Below, piece after piece: positions 57,769-64,000 of a stretch of 64,000 bases of DNA. Origin of the DNA: Ruminococcus sp. UBA1394 (GTDB taxonomy: Bacteria; Bacillota; Clostridia; Oscillospirales; Ruminococcaceae); the NCBI GenBank assembly GCA_002305725.1, contig DBQM01000045.1, forward strand, positions 9,566-73,565, written 5' to 3'. Position 1 is the stretch's first letter, and each line of letters opens with the position of its first letter. A program made the translations under genes and the position numbers. The notes beneath the pieces are model-generated. The model did no database searches, was not told the origin of the DNA, and was given only the letters and a program-made list of their open reading frames with translations.

Positions 57769-60108
57769 TCATAATTTCTGTATTTTAGCAAAGTTGGCCA
57801 TGATTTTCTTTGTGCCGACTTTTTCAAAGGCAATTTCCAGCATAGCGTCATTTGCCATTTTTCTTACGCTTAAAATAGTACCTTCTCCGAAAATGTTGTG
57901 CTTGACTCTTTCGCCGACAGCGTAATCAGCACCGGAAGCTGATTTCGATTTTGCCGCTTTGTTGCTTGCAAGCTGCTGCTGAAGTGAAATTGAATTGACT
58001 TTTGAAACGGGCGGCTTGTCTGTGTTTGCAATAATTGTGTTGTCGTGCTTTTCAATGAGATTTTTGTCGATTTCCTTTATAAATCTTGATGTGACATTTC
58101 GCTGTGTTGAACCGAAAAGCATTCGCTGCGCAGAACTGCTGAGATAGAGATGCTTTTTCGCACGGGTAATTGCAACGTAAGCAAGGCGGCGCTCCTCCTC
58201 GATTTCCTCGTCACTGCCAAAGCACCTGCCGCTTGGGAAAATGCCGTCTTCCATACCGACTGCAAACACGTTATTGAACTCAAGTCCCTTTGCGGAGTGG
58301 ACAGTCATGAGGACAACAGCGTCGGTGTCAGAATCCATCTTGTCAAGGTCGGTGTAAAGGGAGATTTCCTCAAGAAATTCGCTGAGCGACGGTTCTTCGC
58401 TTTCCTCAATATAAGTGTTGATTGTCGATTTAAGCTCTTCAATATTCTCAATTCGGGTAAGACCCTCGTCACCAAGACTTTTCATGTAGTCAAGGTAGCC
58501 TGTTTTTTCAAGCATAAGGTCGAAAAACTCGTCAAGGGGCATTTCCTCTGAGGCTTTTTTCAAGTCCTCAAACATTTTTGCTGTAGATTTAAGCGCACCC
58601 GATTTTTTTGAAAGCATAGGGTAATCACCTGCATTTTTCATCACCTCAACAGGTGAAAGCCCCAGATCAGTTGTAATGTCCATGATTACGCCAAGAGTGC
58701 TGTCGCCGATTCCACGTTTTGGCTCGTTGATGATACGTCTGAATCTCAGCAGGTCATTTTCATTGTTGATTACCGCAAGATAGGAAGTAAGGTCCTTGAT
58801 TTCCTTGCGGTCATAGAATCTCGTACCGCCGAAAACACGGTAGGGGATACCGCTTTTCACAAATGCCTGTTCTATAGTGTTGGACTGAGCATTCATTCTG
58901 TAAAGCACCGCATTATCGCTGTACTTTCCGCCGTCCCTGACCGATTCAAGCACCTTTGACGCTACAAAAGCAGCCTCGTCACGCTCGTCCTTTGCCTTGA
59001 ACCAGTAAATCTTGTCGCCCTCGCCGCTGTCAGTCCACAGATTTTTGGACTTTCTCTCGGAATTGTTTTTGATAACGGAGTTAGCGGCGTCAAGGATATT
59101 CTGAGTTGAACGGTAATTCTGTTCCAGTCTTATGACCTTGCTGCCTGCAAACTGCTTTTCAAAGCTGAGGATATTTTCAATAGTAGCTCCTCTGAACTTG
59201 TAGATACTCTGGTCATCATCGCCCACAACGCAAAGGTTATTGTGCTTTGCAGACAGAAGGCTTACCAGTCTGAACTGCGCATGGTTGGTATCCTGATACT
59301 CGTCAACCATGATGTATTTATAGCGGTTCTGGTAGTATTCAAGAGCGTCGGGGTACTCAGCAAGAATTTTGACGGTGAGAACAATAATATCGTCAAAGTC
59401 AACTGCATTGGACGCAAAAAGGCGTTTCTGATACTCCCTGTAAATCTTTGCAATGACTGTTTTGCGATAGTCTGCCCCGGCATTTTCCTCGTACTCTTCC
59501 GGAGTCATAAGCTTGTCCTTTGCAAAGCCGATTTCTGAAAGGACAGACCTCGGCGGAAACTGCTTTTCTGATATTCCTAAATCGTTCATGCAGGATTTAA
59601 CCACACGCTGGCTGTCATCCGAATCGTAGATAGTAAAGCTGCTCTGATAGCCGAGTCTTTCAATGTCACGCCTTAAAATTCTCACGCAGGCGGAATGGAA
59701 AGTTGCCGCCTGTATGTCAAGGGCGTCCTCTCCCAGCATTGCTGAAAGTCTTTCTTTCAGTTCACCGGCGGCTTTGTTGGTGAATGTGATTGCAAGTATG
59801 TTCCATGGTTTTATTGGTGAAACGGCAATAGCATCTCTGAGGGTGTCAGGTCCCACATCTGCTCCGTTTAAGTATTCTTCAAGGACACGGCAGTCGTCGT
59901 CACTGCCCTGGTATGCCGTGTCATAGTAGGCATTTCCGAAATTTATCATGTTGGCGATACGGTTTACAATAACGGTAGTTTTACCGCTTCCAGCACCGGC
60001 AAGAACAAGTACCGGTCCGCTGACAGAAAAAACCGCTTCCCTCTGGCGTTCGTTCATTCTTCCGAAGTATTTTTCAAGTGCTTTCTGTTTAAGTTCTGTG
60101 TAGGTCAT
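57769..60108 (-). CDS. pcrA: ATP-dependent DNA helicase PcrA/UvrD
   Basis: A superfamily 1A helicase of about 779 aa. Motifs: LNERQREAV-type Q region (MNERQREAVFSVSG), Walker A LAGAGSGKTTV, motif II VDEYQDTNHAQF, motif III GDDDQSIYKFRGA, motif IV LEQNYRST, motif V MTVHSAKGLEFNNVF and motif VI YVAITRAKKHL. The C-terminal YAVGERVKHNIFGEGTILSV domain binds RNA polymerase in PcrA. It unwinds DNA in excision repair and removes stalled polymerase. Two adjacent ATG codons (60111, 60108) follow GGAG. Confidence 0.95.
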   Translation of the reverse strand: MTYTELKQKALEKYFGRMNERQREAVFSVSGPVLVLAGAGSGKTTVIVNRIANMINFGNAYYDTAYQGSDDDCRVLEEYLNGADVGPDTLRDAIAVSPIKPWNILAITFTNKAAGELKERLSAMLGEDALDIQAATFHSACVRILRRDIERLGYQSSFTIYDSDDSQRVVKSCMNDLGISEKQFPPRSVLSEIGFAKDKLMTPEEYEENAGADYRKTVIAKIYREYQKRLFASNAVDFDDIIVLTVKILAEYPDALEYYQNRYKYIMVDEYQDTNHAQFRLVSLLSAKHNNLCVVGDDDQSIYKFRGATIENILSFEKQFAGSKVIRLEQNYRSTQNILDAANSVIKNNSERKSKNLWTDSGEGDKIYWFKAKDERDEAAFVASKVLESVRDGGKYSDNAVLYRMNAQSNTIEQAFVKSGIPYRVFGGTRFYDRKEIKDLTSYLAVINNENDLLRFRRIINEPKRGIGDSTLGVIMDITTDLGLSPVEVMKNAGDYPMLSKKSGALKSTAKMFEDLKKASEEMPLDEFFDLMLEKTGYLDYMKSLGDEGLTRIENIEELKSTINTYIEESEEPSLSEFLEEISLYTDLDKMDSDTDAVVLMTVHSAKGLEFNNVFAVGMEDGIFPSGRCFGSDEEIEEERRLAYVAITRAKKHLYLSSSAQRMLFGSTQRNVTSRFIKEIDKNLIEKHDNTIIANTDKPPVSKVNSISLQQQLASNKAAKSKSASGADYAVGERVKHNIFGEGTILSVRKMANDAMLEIAFEKVGTKKIMANFAKIQKL

Positions 60109-60111
60109 CAT

Positions 60112-60572
60112 GATTCTCCAATCAAACGGGTTAAGAATTTAAAAGTTTCATCAGATGTGAATGAAAAAACGAAACTTTCTTCAAATGTAATTATATTATA
60201 GCATATTTTTTTATGTATGAAAAGTACCTGAGAAAATAATATTTTTTATCAAATTAATAAAAAATTAACGATTTGTTAATATTTTATCTATTTCTTTATT
60301 GCAGTAATGTGGTATAATATTAAGCGTAGAGCAAAAGAAAAAAACAGAAAAAAACAAAAGAACAAGGAAAGGGGCTGGAAGAAATTCCGGCTTTTTTCTT
60401 TTGCAATTGTAATTTGCAGGATAATATGCATTTGTAGGGGCGAGCATTGCTCGCCCGTGATACCGAACATTTTAATCGGGCGACCAATGGTCGCCCCTAC
60501 AAATCGGATTTTTCAAAATATAAATTGCATTGCAGCTGGATCAGCTGCAAATTCCAATTTACCCGCAAATAA
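60112..60572. other. intergenic region between pcrA and the spoIVA terminator
   Basis: About 460 bases. It contains AT-rich DNA (60180-60320), a family A repeat (60434-60500) and a small perfect dyad TTGCAGCTG-GAT-CAGCTGCAA (60530-60550). I see no credible gene; the short frames here are low-complexity Lys/Phe-rich. Confidence 0.6.
60434..60500. repeat. Palindromic repeat, family A copy 5
   Basis: GTAGGGGCGAGCATTGCTCG with a CCCG end and, after about 20 nt, the inverted CGGGCGACCAATGGTCGCCC with a CTAC end. As in copy 1, one unit has the GAGC..GCTC core and the other GACC..GGTC. Confidence 0.9.
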
Positions 60573-60612
60573 AATCAACCTGAGAAGAAACAATCCTCTC
60601 AGGTTTACTTTT
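60573..60612. terminator. terminator of the sipL-spoIVA operon
   Basis: Arms AACCTGAG and CTCAGGTT with a 13-nt loop; on the minus strand it is followed by a T-containing run (GATTTTA). It is close to the spoIVA stop codon. Confidence 0.6.
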
Positions 60613-60618
60613 TTAGTA

Positions 60619-62094
60619 TCACAAAATAAAACAGATAAGTCCGCTGCAGCCCTCGTTGATAACTCTCTGCAAGGTTTCCTGCAATTTCATTCTCGCCTCA
60701 ACCGGCATTTTGTAAAGCTTGTTGTGAAGTCCCTCGTTGACAAGTTCATGGAGTGACTTCCCGAAAATATTCGACTCCCATATCTTCTTAGGATTTTCCT
60801 CAAAGCCGGAAAGCAGGTACATCACCAGTTCTTCGCTTTGCTTTTCAGTACCTACAATCGGGCTGACTGTGGTATTTATCGCCGCTTTCATAAGGTGTAT
60901 GGAGGGTGCGGACGCTTTAAGCTTTACGCCGTATTTTCCGCCCTGCCTGATTATTTCCGGTTCTTCAAGGGAAAGCTCATCAATGTCCGGCATGACTATT
61001 CCGTAGCCGGTAGCCTCAACCTCATCAAGTGCAGGCTTGATTCTCTCAAACTCCTTTTTAATGCGGTTAAGCTCCATAAGCACGGGCAGCAGGTCGCTTT
61101 CGTTTACTATCTCAATACCCGTAGCCTCGCCTAAAATTTTGTAGAAAAGACTGCTTTCAAGGCTCACCTGAATGGTAACGCTGCCCTGACCCAGGTTCAT
61201 GTCCGCAATTCTCGATTCCGTGATGTACTGGCACTTTCCCATAAGCTCTGCAGCGTTTTTCACTTCACGGACAATTCTCACATTTTCCGCAGCGTTTCTC
61301 ACAGCAGAGAAAATCTCGTCTTTGAGCCAGTGACCCTTTTCAAGACCGGTAATCCACTTTTCCATTCTGATGTTGATTTCCTTTATCGGAAACGCAAACA
61401 GGATCTGCATGATAATGTCCTTGATGTCCTGTTCATTCAGTTCAAGACAGTTTACCGGAATAACCGTTGCCGAATACTTCTCAGAAAGCTGCTGACACAT
61501 TGCTTTAGCCTTTTCGCCGGACGGGTCAACGCAGTTCATGATTACCACAAAAGGCTTGTTTATCTCCTTTAACTCGTTTACCACACGCTCCTCAGCCTCG
61601 GCGTATTCTTCTCTGGGAATGTCAGAAATGCTTCCGTCTGTTGTCACCACAAGACCGATAGTTGAATGCTCCGAAATGACCTTTCTCGTACCTATCTCTG
61701 CCGCCATGTTGAATGGTATTTCCTCTTCAAACCACGGCGTCTGAACCATTCTCGGCGCAGCATTTTCTATGTAGCCGATTGAGCTTGGAACGATGTAGCC
61801 TACACAGTCAATCATTCTGACATTGAATCTTGCGCCGTCCTCAAGGTTTACCTCAACAGCCTCTTCCGGAATGAATTTCGGCTCGGTGGTCATGATAGTC
61901 TTTCCGGCGGCAGACTGGGGCAGTTCGTCAACTGCACGCTCTCTCTTGAAATCACTTTCAATGTTGGGTATGACCAGAGATTCCATAAACCTTTTTATAA
62001 AGGTCGATTTACCTGTGCGGACAGGTCCGACAACACCGATATAAATGTCGCCGTCGGTTCTGCTGGCAATATCGCTGTAAATATCGTTTGTCAT
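60619..62094 (-). CDS. spoIVA: Stage IV sporulation protein A (spore coat ATPase)
   Basis: A 491-aa ATPase that polymerises on the forespore to form the coat basement layer. The Walker A is GVVGPVRTGKSTFIKRFM; other marks are the IDCVGYIVPSSIGYIENAAPRMVQTPWFEEEIPF region, STIGLVVTTDGSISDIPREEY and the C-terminal half ending CSGLICFIL. The ATG at 62094 follows GGAGG by 6 nt; an upstream in-frame start at 62112 is unlikely. It is downstream of sipL with an 10-nt gap. Confidence 0.97.
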   Translation of the reverse strand: MTNDIYSDIASRTDGDIYIGVVGPVRTGKSTFIKRFMESLVIPNIESDFKRERAVDELPQSAAGKTIMTTEPKFIPEEAVEVNLEDGARFNVRMIDCVGYIVPSSIGYIENAAPRMVQTPWFEEEIPFNMAAEIGTRKVISEHSTIGLVVTTDGSISDIPREEYAEAEERVVNELKEINKPFVVIMNCVDPSGEKAKAMCQQLSEKYSATVIPVNCLELNEQDIKDIIMQILFAFPIKEINIRMEKWITGLEKGHWLKDEIFSAVRNAAENVRIVREVKNAAELMGKCQYITESRIADMNLGQGSVTIQVSLESSLFYKILGEATGIEIVNESDLLPVLMELNRIKKEFERIKPALDEVEATGYGIVMPDIDELSLEEPEIIRQGGKYGVKLKASAPSIHLMKAAINTTVSPIVGTEKQSEELVMYLLSGFEENPKKIWESNIFGKSLHELVNEGLHNKLYKMPVEARMKLQETLQRVINEGCSGLICFIL

Positions 62095-62104
62095 GTTTAT
62101 CCTC

Positions 62105-63643
62105 CTATACAATCGGGATCAGCAGCATACCGCTGTCGGAAAGCAGTTCGCTTTCAAGGTCGTTTTCTTCCATTATTGCTCTGACAGAGGTGCTGTAGCG
62201 CTTGGCAATTTCCCATATATCCTCGCCCTCAACGCCGTAATAAAGCTTGAGAGCATAGTCGCCGTCACGGACTTTTTTGACTGAATCATCAAAGCTTACT
62301 TCTGTAACCGCCTCGCAGGAGGAGCAGAGAAAGACGTTTCCGCTGATTTTAAGGTCGGCTTTGAGAGAAATGCTGTCGGAGGAGGTGATAGTGTAGGTGC
62401 AGTCGGAAACAGTCACGTTTATGTCAGCGGAGGCGGTTTCGCAAATGTCGTTTACGGGTATTCTCTGTTCAAACGCCTCTGCTTTTTCCATGACCGCCGG
62501 CATTGAGTTTTCGCTCTTTACCATAACGCAGTATTCAAGCATACCGCTGACTACAAGGCATTTTTCCTGGCTGTCAACTGCGGTATTTATATTTTTCGGG
62601 GTACACCATACGTCATAAACGCAGTCAAAGGCGCCGCCCTCGTTTTCGATAGTCAGCTTTTCCTGTACGTTTTCGCATATCTCAGCAGGCGAACGCTGAA
62701 TTTTCAGCTTTGACGACGCATATTCACAGGGATATGTGGTTGAGTATACGTCAGTCACAAGCTCTGCCGGCAGGTTTTTCACAGCCTGACAGTTAAGGTT
62801 TATTCTCAGTTCGCATTTGAGTATTCGTGTGTCACCGCTGCTGTCGGCAGAGGGGGTAACGTCGCATGAAGCAACGTCTGCTGTAACATTGCAGGCAAAG
62901 CTCTCGTCAAGTCCCTCCATATCCACAATCTGACTGAACGGGACTGGAAATTTCATTGTTTCAAGTCCGTTTTCGCAGGAATAGAGGACGTTCACCTTTG
63001 CCTCGCCTTTTACAACAAGCTTGTTTGCAACAATTTTTTTATCGGTCACAGCCGGTACTGCGAAAACTCTTGCTATAGAAACAACCGGCTGATTGGAGGA
63101 ATTGAGTTCAAAGTCCTCTGCGGCTGAGAGCGACTTGAATGCAGAAAGTTTTTTTGCGGCAAATTCAACCGGAATTTTTTTCATCTGCGAATTCATTCCG
63201 AAGATATCGCATATTACCTCCTGCGTCTTTTCACCGGAAATTTTTATCTTGACTGAAACTGCTCCCCGCATATCAATTCTGCGCTGATTCACAACACGGC
63301 AGTTTATGTGATCAGTTTTGGGAACGAGTGATACGGTCGGCTTAACAGCGGCAGATGACAGCTGAAGCGCCTTATTAAAGGTCATTTTCTGATTTATGCA
63401 CTGGAGCGTGGGATTGTTTTCAGAACAGTAAAGTATTCTGATATCCGCCAGCAGCTCGTATGAAAGGTTATCGCCGTTTATGCTCCATGACAGAACGGAC
63501 GGTGTGACACAGCACTTTACCAGCTTGAAAATATCCGGGCAGTAGTCAGGCAGAATGTAGTCAAGCTCAACACTCTGCTCCTGTATTCCGTCATAAATGC
63601 TTTCAGAAACTGTCAGCATTTCACGGTTGATCTTTAAATCCAT
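62105..63643 (-). CDS. sipL: SipL-like DUF3794 and LysM protein (SpoIVA-interacting)
   Basis: A 512-aa protein with an N-terminal DUF3794-type domain (SIYDGIQEQSVELDYILPDYCPDIFKLVKC), further DUF3794 repeats (about 165-300 and 300-455), and a C-terminal LysM domain (about 460-512, YYGVEGEDIWEIAKRYSTSVRAIMEEND). This is the layout of SipL of Clostridioides difficile, which binds SpoIVA through its LysM domain and guides coat assembly. Placement directly upstream of spoIVA supports the same partnership here. AGGAGG precedes the ATG by 8 nt. Confidence 0.93.
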   Translation of the reverse strand: MDLKINREMLTVSESIYDGIQEQSVELDYILPDYCPDIFKLVKCCVTPSVLSWSINGDNLSYELLADIRILYCSENNPTLQCINQKMTFNKALQLSSAAVKPTVSLVPKTDHINCRVVNQRRIDMRGAVSVKIKISGEKTQEVICDIFGMNSQMKKIPVEFAAKKLSAFKSLSAAEDFELNSSNQPVVSIARVFAVPAVTDKKIVANKLVVKGEAKVNVLYSCENGLETMKFPVPFSQIVDMEGLDESFACNVTADVASCDVTPSADSSGDTRILKCELRINLNCQAVKNLPAELVTDVYSTTYPCEYASSKLKIQRSPAEICENVQEKLTIENEGGAFDCVYDVWCTPKNINTAVDSQEKCLVVSGMLEYCVMVKSENSMPAVMEKAEAFEQRIPVNDICETASADINVTVSDCTYTITSSDSISLKADLKISGNVFLCSSCEAVTEVSFDDSVKKVRDGDYALKLYYGVEGEDIWEIAKRYSTSVRAIMEENDLESELLSDSGMLLIPIV

Positions 63644-63720
63644 TTATATACCTCCTAAAATTATCCAAGTCCGCCGTTTTTTATTTGGGGAGCAATAATC
63701 CGGACTTGTACTTGCTAAAA

Positions 63721-63751
63721 CATTATATTCACAGCTGCTGAAATATATGAC
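63721..63751 (-). promoter_or_regulatory. sigma-E-like promoter of sipL-spoIVA
   Basis: On the minus strand GTCATATA (63751-63744) is followed after 13-14 nt by AATATAAT (within 63730-63721), close to the sigma-E consensus and similar to the proposed cotJ promoter. Confidence 0.4.
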
Positions 63752-63941
63752 ACAGGAAAATAACTGCGCAGAGTGCACAAAATACAGTGATGTTTTTATA
63801 CAAAATAACAAAATTTATGAAAAACTTGCACTAAATAAGATTTTTATGTATCATTATTAATGAAGAGCAAAATTCATACCTGAACGTAAGACTTATTATA
63901 AGAAAAAATTATAAAAGCTGTGTCAGTAAAAATTTCAGCTT

Positions 63942-63993
63942 GCGGCAGAAATTAAGGCAACACCGCACAATTAGCGGCTGTCGCCTTTGCCGC
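63942..63993. repeat. nested inverted repeat at the window edge
   Basis: Three pairs of arms nest around one centre: GCGGCA with TGCCGC, AAGGC with GCCTT, and CCGC with GCGG. It may be a mobile-element end or a long hairpin; the sequence is cut by the window edge. Confidence 0.6.
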
Positions 63994-64000
63994 ACATCTG

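Larger units (their letters stand above)
63644..64000. other. intergenic region at the window end
   Basis: The 357 bases hold the sipL promoter region, AT-rich DNA (63800-63910) and a nested inverted repeat (63942-63993). No gene is seen. Confidence 0.6.

Noticed and set aside
60265..60470. short hydrophobic frames between pcrA and spoIVA
   Set aside because: AT-rich low-complexity DNA, no ribosome site, overlapping frames on the same strand; probably not genes.

Overview
The window looks like a chromosomal segment of an anaerobic, cellulolytic Clostridia bacterium of the Ruminococcus type (Oscillospiraceae). The signs are a GH9 cellulase with Thr-rich linkers and a dockerin, two more dockerin-bearing secreted proteins, moderate GC, strong AGGAGG ribosome sites, and sporulation genes (cotJABC, yabPQ, spoIVA-sipL). 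No rRNA, tRNA, CRISPR array or transposase gene was seen. Species assignment is inference; I could not run a search.

Layout, left to right. 1-0.5 kb: end of an S41 protease. 0.7-5.4 kb: glycogen branching enzyme, FeoA, the cotJABC spore-coat operon (minus strand) and an aldo/keto reductase. 5.6-8.3 kb: a compact phage-derived cassette (holin-like proteins, amidase, baseplate- and fibre-like proteins). 8.3-12.6 kb: DUF6440, a GH13 amylase fused to DUF1653, an HD hydrolase, and a BspA-type LRR protein with dockerin. 12.7-16.9 kb: a MarR regulator with a heterodimeric ABC exporter. 17-20.4 kb: a lipoprotein, the yabP-yabQ-divIC-yabR cluster and an unknown secreted acidic protein. 20.8-22.7 kb: ABC-F ATPase. 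22.7-26.4 kb: the thiSFGH-thiE/tenI thiazole operon (minus). 26.5-31.6 kb: GH43, then a response regulator-histidine kinase-HtrA operon (minus). 31.9-38.3 kb: groES-groEL under CIRCE, a DEAD-box helicase, and a second two-component system. 38.5-45.9 kb: a five-gene split glutamate synthase operon (minus) divergent from an ammonium transporter fused to PII. 46.1-50.7 kb: GH9 cellulase, MATE pump, cytidylate-kinase-like protein. 50.8-56.7 kb: FemX-like transferase with a structured leader, a polar amino-acid ABC transporter interrupted by an unrelated membrane gene, a CDF metal exporter and a small conserved protein. 56.8-60.1 kb: a small secreted dockerin protein and PcrA/UvrD helicase. 60.6-63.6 kb: spoIVA-sipL.

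The most interesting non-coding signal is in the nitrogen region. The glutamate synthase operon and the amt-PII gene each have a consensus promoter whose transcript should begin with nearly the same 19-nt element (GCACAGANNNCAAAGGTGY). In both cases the element is followed directly by, and overlaps, a strong intrinsic terminator, which suggests a shared nitrogen-responsive attenuator at the extreme 5' end of the RNA. The thiS operon, the MATE gene and the femX gene also have structured leaders, and the thiS leader carries a 22-codon ORF rich in His and Cys.

Two families of palindromic intergenic repeats, both beginning GTAGGGG, are scattered through the window (five copies of one, two of the other). 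Two genes (marR and the unknown gene at 19.7-20.3 kb) appear to start at ATT codons placed at an ideal distance from strong ribosome sites.
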